A DNA stretch of 6,082 bases from Actinomycetes bacterium (GCA_023401045.1 JAEXEM010000186.1:1-6082); one strand, 5' to 3'; positions 1 through 4,980 are shown, counted from the first letter of the stretch. Numbers and translations: made by a program. The notes: generated by a model from the sequence alone, not told the origin.

Positions 1-629
1 GCGCCGTCGAGCGCGTCGGCGAGCCACCGCTGCCGCCCGTCGGTCAGCCACGTGCCGAACGCGGTCGCCGTCGCGGCGTCGGGGTCGTCGGCGACGAGCA
101 CCGCAGCGACCTGCGCGCGCGTCGGTCCCGAGGGGTCGGACACCCCGAGGAGCACCCGCAGGAGCACCGCGACGACGACCCCGGCGACCGCCGCCGCGAC
201 CACCTGCCGGTGGTCCGCCCCGCCCGTCGGCGCGTACCCGTACCCGAACATCGTCGTCATCCCGAGGCCCAGCCCGGCGGTGCCGAACCGTGGCCCGAGC
301 AGCGGCAGCAGCGCCGCCACCGCGGTGAGCAGCACGACGAGGACGATCGCCCAGGGCCGTGACGCCTCCGCGACGAGCCTCGGCACCGCCGCCGCGACGA
401 CGAGCAGCGGGCCCATGACCGCCGCGACGCGCAGGTCCGCCCGCAGCGGCCCACCCATGAACGCGACGAGCGAGAACATCCCGGTGAGCCCACCGATGAT
501 CCCGGCCGCCCCCGCACCCCACGCGTCCGCCAGGAGCACGCCCGGCAGCACGACGACGATCATGAGGACGATGAGCAGCGGGCTGCCCTTCGGGCGCGTC
601 CGCACCGGGGTGTCACCTGACCCGTCCAC
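1..629 (-). CDS. FUSC-like multi-pass membrane protein, N-terminal part (3' end outside window)
   Basis: No stop codon occurs from the GTG at 629 to the left edge, so about 209 residues are visible and the C-terminus is missing. The start is chosen because GAGGAGG (positions 640-634 on the minus strand) lies four bases upstream. A second in-frame GTG at codon 9 is possible. After a short polar N-terminus (VDGSGDTPVRTRPKGSP) there are about six hydrophobic segments, near residues 17-33, 37-59, 67-82, 92-112, 115-132 and 142-162. A hydrophilic stretch (about 163-209, SDPSGPTRAQ onward) then begins, probably cytoplasmic. This six-helix-then-soluble pattern, and segments such as AFMGGPLRADLRVAAVMGP, resemble the N-terminal half of FUSC / aromatic-acid-exporter-like proteins, which are thought to export small organic acids or other solutes. 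The family call rests on overall pattern, not on a diagnostic motif; another polytopic membrane protein is possible. It is transcribed divergently from the YhhN gene. That it is a real membrane protein is fairly certain; the family is about even odds. Confidence 0.55.
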   Translation of the reverse strand, partial: MDGSGDTPVRTRPKGSPLLIVLMIVVVLPGVLLADAWGAGAAGIIGGLTGMFSLVAFMGGPLRADLRVAAVMGPLLVVAAAVPRLVAEASRPWAIVLVVLLTAVAALLPLLGPRFGTAGLGLGMTTMFGYGYAPTGGADHRQVVAAAVAGVVVAVLLRVLLGVSDPSGPTRAQVAAVLVADDPDAATATAFGTWLTDGRQRWLADALDG

Positions 630-668
630 GGCGCCTCCTCGCAGGTGCGGCGGCACGCTCGTCCCTCG

Positions 669-674
669 ACGTTA
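669..674 (-). promoter_or_regulatory. candidate -10 element for the FUSC-like gene
   Basis: The minus strand reads TAACGT, matching the actinobacterial TANNNT -10 pattern. Transcription would start near 662 and give a leader of about 33 bases carrying the GAGGAGG ribosome-binding site. No good -35 hexamer is found at 16-18 bases; a TCGACA at 692-687 is only 12 bases away, too close. Visual match only. Confidence 0.35.
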
Positions 675-810
675 GGACGGAAGGGCTGTCGACGCGCGGG
701 CGCGGGGCGCGCGACGGCGGCGGACCCTCGGCGGGTGACCGCACGGGCGATCCGCCCGACGGGCCCCGGCTGCCGGTCCACGCCTCGCACGCGAACGCAC
801 CGGGCGCCGC

Positions 811-816
811 TAGCAT
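811..816 (+). promoter_or_regulatory. candidate -10 element for the YhhN-family gene
   Basis: TAGCAT fits the TANNNT -10 pattern and stands out in a stretch otherwise almost entirely G and C. Transcription would begin near 823 and give a leader of about 64 bases ending in the hairpin at 851-874 and the ribosome-binding site at 875-881. No convincing -35 is visible. The whole 630-886 gap holds this element, the divergent TAACGT element, and no open frame that looks coding. Confidence 0.4.
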
Positions 817-850
817 CGGCGCGCCGGGACGACGGGGTCCCGCACCGTCG

Positions 851-874
851 GTCGCCGGGCCGCTGCCCGGCGGC
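851..874 (+). promoter_or_regulatory. leader hairpin abutting the YhhN ribosome-binding site
   Basis: Positions 854-860 (GCCGGGC) pair perfectly with 865-871 (GCCCGGC) around the tetraloop CGCT. The stem extends outward with C853-G872, a T852-G873 wobble and G851-C874, ten pairs in total. Its 3' foot ends one base before the GAGGAGG Shine-Dalgarno (875-881), which is five bases from the GTG start at 887. It could insulate or modulate ribosome access. The structure is read from the sequence; the function is inference. Confidence 0.45.
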
Positions 875-886
875 GAGGAGGTCGTC

Positions 887-1624
887 GTGGGACGCTCGCT
901 GTCCGCAGCCGCACGCACCTGGGCAGCGGTCGCTGTCGTGCTCGTGCTCATCCACCTCACCGCCGAGGCGACGGGCGCGGAGGACCTGTCGACCGTGAGC
1001 CAGTGGACGCTCATGCCGGCGCTCGCCGCCGTCGTCCTCACCGCCACGCGCAGCCCGCGCAGCCGGCTGGTCACCTGGGTCCTCGTCGCGCTCGGCTTCT
1101 CGTGGCTCGGCGACCTCGTGCCGTCGCTCGTCGCCGACGACGTGTCCTTCCTCGTCATGGTCGGGTTCTTCCTGCTGGCCCAGGTGGCGTACGTCGTCGC
1201 GTTCCTCCCCGCGGTGCGCAGCTCCGTCGTGCGCACGCGCCGGCTCCTCGTGCTGCCGTACGCCGCGGTGCTCGTCGCGCTGGTCGCCCTGTGCGCGCCG
1301 CACGCCGGCAGCCTGCTCGTGCCCGTCTGCGTCTACGGCGTGGTGCTCACCGCCATGGCCGTGCTGGCGACCGGCCTGGGGCGGGTCGCGACGCTGGGCG
1401 GCGCGATCTTCCTGCTGAGCGACTCGCTCATCGCGGTCGAGGCCTTCGTCCCGTCGTGGGACCTGGCCGGGCAGGGGTTCTGGGTCATGCTCACCTACAC
1501 GACCGGGCAGGCCCTGCTCGCCGTGGCGGTGCTGCGCCGCGACCGCGCCGAGCGCAGCGCGCCCGAGCCGGTGGCACAGCGCGCCCGACGGTCCCCGGCG
1601 GGAGACGACGCGGTCGCGAGATGA
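887..1624 (+). CDS. YhhN/TMEM86 family membrane protein (lysoplasmalogenase-like)
   Basis: This 245-aa integral membrane protein has about seven to eight hydrophobic helices and a charged 25-30 residue C-terminal tail (RRDRAERSAPEPVAQRARR). The GTG start is supported by GAGGAGG at 875-881, five bases upstream. The family signature is visible. SWLGDLVP (residues about 73-80) carries the conserved G-D that is likely part of the active site. Next comes PVCVYGVVLTAMAV, then GGAIFLLSDSLIAVEAF, the typical late G-x-x-x-F-x-x-S-D-S motif. Length and order match YhhN proteins. The eukaryotic member TMEM86B hydrolyses the vinyl-ether bond of lysoplasmalogens, and bacterial members are usually annotated as putative lysoplasmalogenases, so a role in membrane ether-lipid turnover is inferred. 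It is a single-gene unit, divergent from the FUSC-like gene and closed by the hairpin at 1652-1693. Family certain; substrate not shown by the sequence. Confidence 0.87.
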   Translation: MGRSLSAAARTWAAVAVVLVLIHLTAEATGAEDLSTVSQWTLMPALAAVVLTATRSPRSRLVTWVLVALGFSWLGDLVPSLVADDVSFLVMVGFFLLAQVAYVVAFLPAVRSSVVRTRRLLVLPYAAVLVALVALCAPHAGSLLVPVCVYGVVLTAMAVLATGLGRVATLGGAIFLLSDSLIAVEAFVPSWDLAGQGFWVMLTYTTGQALLAVAVLRRDRAERSAPEPVAQRARRSPAGDDAVAR

Positions 1625-1651
1625 CACCGCGCCGGACGGAGCAGCAGACGA

Positions 1652-1693
1652 CGAAGGGCCCCTCCCGCGTGATGACGCGGACGGGGCCCTTCG
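1652..1693. terminator. bidirectional hairpin terminator between the YhhN gene and tRNA-Ser
   Basis: An 11-bp outer stem (CGAAGGGCCCC at 1652-1662 with GGGGCCCTTCG at 1683-1693) is separated by a 2x2 internal loop from a 6-bp inner stem (CCGCGT 1665-1670 with ACGCGG 1675-1680, loop GATG). There is no U-tract on either side, as is common in high-GC actinomycetes. It starts 27 bases after the YhhN stop codon and, on the other strand, two bases after the encoded CCA of the tRNA, so it most likely ends both transcripts. Confidence 0.85.
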
Positions 1694-1695
1694 GC

Positions 1696-1785
1696 TGGCG
1701 GTAGCGGTGGGATTTGAACCCACGGTGGACTTTCACCCACACACGCTTTCGAGGCGTGCTCCTTAGGCCGCTCGGACACGCTACC
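1696..1785 (-). tRNA. tRNA-Ser(CGA)
   Basis: The minus strand folds into a class II tRNA. The acceptor stem is GGTAGCG (1785-1779) with CGCTACC (1706-1700). The discriminator base is G, as expected for serine, and CCA is encoded at 1698-1696. The anticodon stem CACGC/GCGTG encloses the loop CTCGAAA, giving anticodon CGA (1751-1749), which reads UCG. A long variable arm (GTGG...CCAC) marks a serine-type class II tRNA, and the T arm is GTGGG-TTCAAAT-CCCAC. Without CCA it is 87 bases. A TANNNT promoter element lies just upstream and a strong hairpin just downstream, so it is a monocistronic gene. UCG is a frequent serine codon in the surrounding genes. Confidence 0.97.
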
Positions 1786-1795
1786 TCGGCGGCTC

Positions 1796-1801
1796 ACAGT
1801 A
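1796..1801 (-). promoter_or_regulatory. candidate -10 element of the tRNA-Ser gene
   Basis: The minus strand reads TACTGT (TANNNT), ten bases before the mature tRNA 5' end at 1785. That would place the transcription start about 3-4 bases upstream of the tRNA, a short leader typical of tRNA genes. No clear -35 is seen at 16-18 bases. Confidence 0.4.
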
Positions 1802-1893
1802 CCCGGTGAGGGCCCGTGGCACCGAATCCGCAGGTGCGCGGCCTGCGGCCGGGTTCGCGGCCGCTCGCCCGGCGGGGCCTCAGGTGGCCGTCG

Positions 1894-1899
1894 TACCGT
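1894..1899 (+). promoter_or_regulatory. candidate -10 element giving a leaderless sirtuin mRNA
   Basis: TACCGT ends six bases before the GTG at 1906, which puts the expected transcription start on the first base of that codon. No Shine-Dalgarno is present between them. The spacing is that of actinobacterial leaderless genes and supports the GTG at 1906 over the in-frame GTG at 1816. No convincing -35 is visible. Confidence 0.5.
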
Positions 1900-1905
1900 G
1901 ACCGC

Positions 1906-2805
1906 GTGAGCACTCCCGAGGCCGTCCCCGTCACGCCCGGATCCCTGGCGGACGTGCTCGCGCTGCTCGCCGGGCACCGGCTCACCGTGCTCACCGGGGC
2001 CGGTGTCTCGACGGACTCCGGCATCCCCGACTACCGCGGGCCGGACTCCCCGCCGCGCACGCCGATGACGTTCCAGCAGTTCGTCGGGGACGAGGCGTTC
2101 CGGCGGCACTACTGGGCCCGCAACCACGTCGGGTGGCGGCACGTGAACCGGACGGTCCCCAACGGCGGGCACCGGGCGCTGGCCGAGCTCGAGCACCGCG
2201 GCGTCGTCGTCGGGGTCATCACGCAGAACGTCGACCTGCTGCACGAGGCCGCGGGCTCGCACAACGTCATCGACCTGCACGGCCGGTACGACAGGGTGGT
2301 GTGCCTGCGGTGCCGGCACGTCGTGCCGCGCGCGGCGCTGGCGCACCGGCTGGAGGCCCTCAACCCGGGCTTCGTCGAGCGGGTGGGGCAGGTCGGGGAC
2401 GTCGAGATCGCGCCCGACGCGGACGCGGTCGTCGAGCAGACGGTCGACTTCCGGGTGCAGGCGTGCTGGCAGGCGGACCCCGAGGGCCTGCTCGCGGAGT
2501 GCGGCGGGATCCTCAAGCCGGACATCGTCTACTTCGGGGAGACCGTGCCGAGGGAGCGCGTCGAGCGGGCGTACGCGATGGTCGACGCGGGCGACGCGCT
2601 GCTCGTCGCGGGGTCCTCGCTCACCGTGCAGTCGGGGCTGCGGTTCGTGCGGCACGCGGCGACGTCCGGCAAGCCCGTCGTCGTCGTCAACCGCGGCGCG
2701 ACCCGGGGTGACAGGTACGCCGCGCTCACGGTGGACGCGGGCACGACGGAGACGCTCACCGACCTCGCGGCGCTGCTCCCGCCGCCCCGGCACCCCGCCC
2801 CCTGA
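1906..2805 (+). CDS. Sir2-family NAD-dependent protein deacylase (class II / SIRT4-like)
   Basis: This is a 299-aa sirtuin if started at the leaderless GTG at 1906; a GTG at 1816 would add 30 arginine-rich residues that look non-coding. Sirtuins remove acetyl or other acyl groups from lysine using NAD+, yielding nicotinamide and O-acyl-ADP-ribose; this one should be cytosolic. The NAD-binding motif [15 protein letters not shown] is at 31-45. TQNVD (106-110) is followed by catalytic His125 in [16 protein letters not shown] (200-212) is of the class II, SIRT4-like type. GSSLTVQSG (236-244) and VNRGATRGD (261-269) complete the Rossmann fold. The zinc cysteines are Cys133 and Cys136 (CLRC), then Cys187 and Cys199. 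The second pair is spaced C-x11-C instead of the usual C-x2-C, as if about nine residues were inserted. The gene stands alone, divergent from tRNA-Ser and convergent with tadA. Family is certain; whether the main activity is deacetylation, another deacylation or ADP-ribosylation cannot be read from sequence. Confidence 0.93.
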   Translation: MSTPEAVPVTPGSLADVLALLAGHRLTVLTGAGVSTDSGIPDYRGPDSPPRTPMTFQQFVGDEAFRRHYWARNHVGWRHVNRTVPNGGHRALAELEHRGVVVGVITQNVDLLHEAAGSHNVIDLHGRYDRVVCLRCRHVVPRAALAHRLEALNPGFVERVGQVGDVEIAPDADAVVEQTVDFRVQACWQADPEGLLAECGGILKPDIVYFGETVPRERVERAYAMVDAGDALLVAGSSLTVQSGLRFVRHAATSGKPVVVVNRGATRGDRYAALTVDAGTTETLTDLAALLPPPRHPAP

Positions 2806-2879
2806 GACTCGGCACCGCGAGGCTCGGCACTGCGAGACCAGCACCGCGGGACTCAGCACCGCGGGACTCAGCGCTGCGG
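2806..2879. repeat. five tandem 15-bp units between the sirtuin gene and tadA
   Basis: Starting on the base after the sirtuin stop codon, five imperfect head-to-tail units follow: GACTCGGCACCGCGA (2806-2820), GGCTCGGCACTGCGA (2821-2835), GACCAGCACCGCGG (2836-2849, one base short), GACTCAGCACCGCGG (2850-2864) and GACTCAGCGCTGCGG (2865-2879). The consensus is GACTCRGCACCGCGR. The last unit contains the tadA stop codon and its final three codons, so the array fills the 62-bp convergent gap completely. It looks like a small minisatellite. No strong terminator hairpin is seen here, so the array may also be where the two transcripts end. Confidence 0.85.
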
Positions 2880-3365
2880 GTGGAAGAACCCCCGCAGCAG
2901 CTCGGCGGACTCCGCCGCCCGCACCCCGGCGACCACCTCGACGCGGTGCGGCGAGCGCCGGTCCCGCACGACGTCCCACTGCGAGCCGCAGGCCCCGGCC
3001 TTCTCGTCCCACGCCCCGAGGACGAGACGTGCCACCCGGGCCTGGAGCATCGCACCGGCGCACATGAGGCACGGCTCGAGGGTGACGACGAGCGCGCAGC
3101 CGTCGAGGCGCCACGTCCCCAGGGCCGCGGCGGCCTCGCGCATCGCGACGACCTCCGCGTGGCCCGTCGGGTCCGCGACGGCCTCGCGGACGTTGCGGCC
3201 ACGACCGAGCACCGCGCCGTCCGGCCCGAGGACGACCGCCCCGACCGGCACGTCGTCCGACGCGAGCGCCGCCCGGGCCTCCGCGAGCGCGAGGCCCATC
3301 GCGGCCTCGTCGGCCACCGTCACGTACGGGGACGGTGCGCCGACGACGACGTCCGGCTCGTCCAC
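2868..3365 (-). CDS. tadA: tRNA-specific adenosine deaminase TadA
   Basis: TadA converts A34 to inosine in tRNA-Arg(ACG), allowing one tRNA to read several CGN codons. The predicted protein has 165 residues, a normal length. The deaminase signature is complete: HAE at 69-71 (zinc-binding His69, catalytic Glu71) and EPCLMC at 97-102 with zinc ligands Cys99 and Cys102. It is preceded by [14 protein letters not shown] (37-50) and GRGRNVREA, and followed by the typical C-terminus ending in [10 protein letters not shown]. The start is the GTG at 3365-3363, with GGGAGG seven bases upstream. An in-frame GTG seven codons earlier (3386-3384) is the alternative; longer frames upstream run antisense into upp and are artefacts. 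It is divergent from upp across about 130 bp and convergent with the sirtuin gene, where its stop lies inside the 15-bp repeat array. Related deaminases acting on free bases or nucleosides share this fold, but the pattern best fits TadA. Confidence 0.94.
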   Translation of the reverse strand: MDEPDVVVGAPSPYVTVADEAAMGLALAEARAALASDDVPVGAVVLGPDGAVLGRGRNVREAVADPTGHAEVVAMREAAAALGTWRLDGCALVVTLEPCLMCAGAMLQARVARLVLGAWDEKAGACGSQWDVVRDRRSPHRVEVVAGVRAAESAELLRGFFHPQR

Positions 3366-3459
3366 CCGTGCGCCTCCCGTGCTCACCGCGGGTGCCGTGC
3401 AGCGCACGACACCACCCGTCCCGTCGCCGCACCACCTGGGCGCGCGTCCGAAGGACCTC

Positions 3460-3487
3460 TCGACCGTGGGCATCCTCGCACTACCCT
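3460..3487 (+). promoter_or_regulatory. candidate upp promoter, leaderless
   Basis: A -35-like TCGACC (3460-3465) and a -10 TACCCT (3482-3487) are separated by 16 bases. The -10 ends seven bases before the ATG at 3495, so transcription should begin at or within a base of the start codon. No Shine-Dalgarno sequence lies in between. The opposite strand of the same 130-bp gap must carry the tadA promoter, for which I see no clear -10. Confidence 0.5.
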
Positions 3488-3494
3488 GACGGTC

Positions 3495-4130
3495 ATGCGC
3501 CTGCACGTCGCCGACCACCCGCTCGTCGCCCACAAGCTGGCCGTCCTCCGTGACGCCCGCACGCCGAGCCCGACGTTCCGGCTCCTCGTCGACGAGCTCG
3601 TCACGCTCCTCGCGTACGAGGCGACGCGGGACGTGCGCACCCGCGAGGTGGAGGTCGTCACCCCGGTCGCGACGACCACGGGCGTGAAGATCGCCGACCC
3701 CAACCCCATCGTCGTGCCGATCCTGCGCGCGGGCCTCGGCATGCTCGAGGGCATGACGCGCCTGCTGCCGACGGCCGAGGTCGGGTTCCTCGGGCTGCAG
3801 CGCGACGAGGAGACCCTCGAGGCGATCACGTACGCCAACCGTCTGCCGGACGACCTCACCGACCGGCAGTGCTTCCTCCTCGACCCGATGCTCGCGACCG
3901 GCGGCACGCTCGTCGCGTCGATCGACTACGTCCTGCAGCGCGGCGCTCGGGACGTCACCGCGGTGTGCCTCATCGCCGCACCCGAGGGCATCAAGGTCGT
4001 CGAGGAGGCCGTCGGTGACCGCGCCGACGTCCAGGTCGTCGTCGCGGCCGTCGACGAGCGGCTCGACGAGAAGGCGTACATCGTGCCGGGGCTCGGCGAC
4101 GCCGGCGACCGGCTCTACGGGATCGTCTGA
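3495..4130 (+). CDS. upp: uracil phosphoribosyltransferase
   Basis: This enzyme makes UMP from uracil and PRPP in pyrimidine salvage in the cytosol. The 211-aa product has the standard length. It begins [20 protein letters not shown], typical of bacterial Upp, with the first arginine-lysine-rich region that contacts nucleotides. Further landmarks are [14 protein letters not shown] (about residues 75-88), the PRPP-binding loop DPMLATGGT (130-138), and the C-terminal uracil-binding segment [13 protein letters not shown] ending in IV. All key parts are present and there is no frameshift. The ATG at 3495 lies right after a TACCCT -10 element with no ribosome-binding site, suggesting leaderless translation. 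Divergence from tadA is, from memory, a common arrangement in actinobacteria. Several hairpins follow the stop codon, so upp is probably a single-gene unit. Confidence 0.97.
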   Translation: MRLHVADHPLVAHKLAVLRDARTPSPTFRLLVDELVTLLAYEATRDVRTREVEVVTPVATTTGVKIADPNPIVVPILRAGLGMLEGMTRLLPTAEVGFLGLQRDEETLEAITYANRLPDDLTDRQCFLLDPMLATGGTLVASIDYVLQRGARDVTAVCLIAAPEGIKVVEEAVGDRADVQVVVAAVDERLDEKAYIVPGLGDAGDRLYGIV

Positions 4131-4131
4131 C

Positions 4132-4150
4132 CCGCCCCCCCTTCGGGCGG
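4132..4150 (+). terminator. short GC hairpin directly after upp
   Basis: CCGCCC (4132-4137) pairs with GGGCGG (4145-4150) around a seven-base loop, beginning two bases after the upp stop codon. Just downstream, GGCTCC at 4159-4164 or 4170-4175 can pair with GGAGCC at 4178-4183. There is no U-tract. A terminator or 3'-end stabilising role is likely. Confidence 0.4.
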
Positions 4151-4200
4151 CCGTCCGGGGCTCCCACCGGGCTCCCAGGAGCCGTCTCGGATGCCGGGCG

Positions 4201-4221
4201 AGCCGCGACACCGTCGCGGCT
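4201..4221 (+). terminator. 9-bp hairpin downstream of upp
   Basis: AGCCGCGAC (4201-4209) pairs perfectly with GTCGCGGCT (4213-4221) around the triloop ACC, about 70 bases after the upp stop codon. It is the most stable fold in this stretch and the best single terminator candidate for upp, although no U-tract follows. Confidence 0.5.
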
Positions 4222-4291
4222 GGTCATCGACCCGTCGTCCGAAACTCACCCGGTTCCGGTCTTACCGCCTGAGACACGCGGCCCCATCCCT

Positions 4292-4320
4292 TTGGCTCCG
4301 TGCGTCCGTCGTGTCACGAT
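4292..4320 (+). promoter_or_regulatory. weak candidate promoter for the 118-aa ORF
   Basis: TTGGCT (4292-4297) and CACGAT (4315-4320) are separated by exactly 17 bases. Each matches about half of its consensus hexamer. If used, transcription would start near 4327 and give a leader of about 165 bases. The -10-like element overlaps the left arm of the GTCACG/CGTGAC inverted repeat, which is suggestive of an operator. Confidence 0.28.
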
Positions 4321-4380
4321 CGTCCGGTGAGTCCCGTGACGTCCCTCCTGTGCACCCCGGCCGTCGGCCCTCGTGTGCAC
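4313..4380. promoter_or_regulatory. inverted repeats and paired GTGCAC palindromes in the leader
   Basis: GTCACG (4313-4318) and CGTGAC (4335-4340) form an inverted repeat with a 16-base spacer. Then the palindrome GTGCAC occurs twice (4350-4355 and 4375-4380), starts 25 bases apart. Between the two copies GGCC (4359-4362) can pair with GGCC (4366-4369). These could be protein-binding sites or the stems of a folded leader. The repeats are exact; the function is unknown. Confidence 0.35.
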
Positions 4381-4490
4381 GCGTCCGGGTGGTATCCGAG
4401 CCCCTGTCGACCCTGACCCGACAACGCCGGACAGTCATCCCGCCGACCGCCGGGCGGCGCCGCGACGGCGCACGCCCATGGAGACAAGTC

Positions 4491-4847
4491 ATGACCTCAC
4501 CTGCACGTCTGCGTACCTCTCGCAGCCACACCGGACCGGTGCCACCGCCGGCCGAGGCGCGCGCGGGGTTCGTGCTCTACGTCAGCCTCCCGGACACCGG
4601 CACCGACGGTGCCGTGCCCCCGACCGCTGCCGAGCTCACGGAGACCGCCGACGCCCTGCGCGAGCTCGCGCAGGAGGCGCTCCCCGGCTCGGAGACGTAC
4701 GCCACGCTCTCGCTCGCCCGCGGGACCCGCGGCGCACGGACGCCCGACGCGACGGGCGGCGCGCACGCCGTCCGTCCGCGACTGCTCAGGCCCGTCACCG
4801 GGCCGGGCACCACTGATGTCCTCAGCGGCTCGGGGGACGCCGGCTGA
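4491..4847 (+). CDS. 118-aa protein resembling the N-terminal domain of an actinobacterial winged-helix regulator, without the DNA-binding domain
   Basis: The ATG at 4491 is preceded by ATGGAGA (4478-4484), a usable ribosome-binding site six bases upstream. Strong third-position G/C over most codons supports translation. After a flexible start (MTSPARLRTSRSHTGPVPPP), the core GFVLYVSLPD (about residues 28-37) is followed by a helix ELTETADALRELAQEALPG and ETYATLSLARG (to about 85). From memory, this resembles the N-terminal domain (GFxLYVG..., helix, T/A-A-xVALAP) that precedes a winged helix-turn-helix in a family of Micrococcales regulators. Those proteins then continue into a DNA-binding domain of about 100 residues, which is absent here. 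The last 30 residues lose the strong codon bias and look low-complexity, and the stop codon sits in a hairpin stem. It may be a truncated relic or a stand-alone partner that binds full-length relatives. Coding is fairly likely; the homology is tentative. Confidence 0.6.
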   Translation: MTSPARLRTSRSHTGPVPPPAEARAGFVLYVSLPDTGTDGAVPPTAAELTETADALRELAQEALPGSETYATLSLARGTRGARTPDATGGAHAVRPRLLRPVTGPGTTDVLSGSGDAG

Positions 4848-4851
4848 GGAC
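4818..4851 (+). terminator. hairpin spanning the stop codon of the 118-aa ORF
   Basis: GTCCTCAGC (4818-4826) is perfectly complementary to GCTGAGGAC (4843-4851). GGC (4827-4829) and GCC (4839-4841) extend the stem past a bulged G. The TGA at 4845-4847 lies in the right arm. It is followed two bases later by the larger hairpin at 4854-4907, so together they form a tandem 3'-end structure. Confidence 0.5.
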
Positions 4852-4853
4852 AC

Positions 4854-4907
4854 GCGCTGCCGGGCCGGCGCCCGGGATCGGGGGACCCCGAACCGGCTCG
4901 GCAGCGC
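4854..4907. terminator. strong 15-bp hairpin terminator after the 118-aa ORF
   Basis: GCGCTGCCG (4854-4862) pairs with CGGCAGCGC (4899-4907). The stem continues through a G4863-T4898 wobble and GCCGG (4864-4868) with CCGGC (4893-4897), 15 pairs in all. The loop region contains a further small stem, TCGGGG/CCCCGA. It starts six bases after the ORF stop. It should fold from either strand and may also block transcription coming from the convergent surface-protein gene. Confidence 0.75.
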
Positions 4908-4960
4908 ACCCTCCCCCGCGGCGCCACGGCGTCGCACCTGACGGCACCGTCGCCGAGGCC

Positions 4961-4980
4961 CCGGGCGCGCCTGCGCCCGG
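4961..4980 (-). terminator. hairpin terminator downstream of the surface-protein gene
   Basis: CCGGGCGC (4961-4968) and GCGCCCGG (4973-4980) form a perfect 8-bp stem with the tetraloop GCCT, about 40 bases after the stop codon at 5023. A smaller 6-bp hairpin (CGTGCC 5005-5010 with GGCACG 5015-5020) sits right beside the stop codon. Neither has a U-tract. Confidence 0.55.

Larger units (their letters stand above)
4131..4490. other. 360-bp non-coding region between upp and the 118-aa ORF
   Basis: No convincing gene is seen on either strand; frames that cross it are arginine-rich shadows. Its left third holds three hairpins likely to end upp transcription (4132-4150, alternative pairings at 4159-4183, and 4201-4221). 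Its middle (about 4240-4325) is noticeably less GC-rich, with CGAAACTC and CCCTTTGG, and contains a candidate promoter. Its right part, the presumed leader of the 118-aa ORF, carries the inverted repeats GTCACG/CGTGAC (4313-4318, 4335-4340) and two copies of the palindrome GTGCAC (4350-4355, 4375-4380), then GC-rich sequence up to the ribosome-binding site. Confidence 0.7.

Noticed and set aside
52..675. Plus-strand open frame of about 207 codons opposite the FUSC-like gene
   Set aside because: Its translation is low-complexity S/T/A/R/P with no domain, while the minus-strand frame gives clean membrane helices and has a strong ribosome-binding site.
1696..1785. tRNA-Ser as an integration (attachment) site of a genomic island
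   Set aside because: There is no integrase, no duplicated tRNA 3' end and no change in base composition on either side. The flanks are ordinary genes.
2806..2879. Possible CRISPR-like array
   Set aside because: The units are contiguous 15-bp repeats with no spacers, and no cas genes are present.
1495..3435. A very long minus-strand open frame (about 646 codons) antisense to the tRNA and the sirtuin gene
   Set aside because: It is arginine- and glycine-rich shadow coding caused by high GC. It reads through the tRNA-Ser gene, producing the familiar spurious peptide of the type SERPKEHASKA, and opposes the clear sirtuin frame and overlaps tadA in another frame.
3366..4211. N-terminal extension of the tadA frame upstream to 4211
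   Set aside because: It would run antisense through all of upp. The deaminase begins naturally at the GTG at 3365 with GGGAGG in front.
4191..4490. N-terminal extension of the 118-aa ORF from 4191
   Set aside because: The extra 100 residues are R/S/P-rich without coding character and span hairpins and the candidate promoter. The ATG at 4491 has a good ribosome-binding site.
4222..4490. Known riboswitch class in the leader before the 118-aa ORF
   Set aside because: I could not match it to any riboswitch consensus I know, so it is reported only as an uncharacterised structured region.
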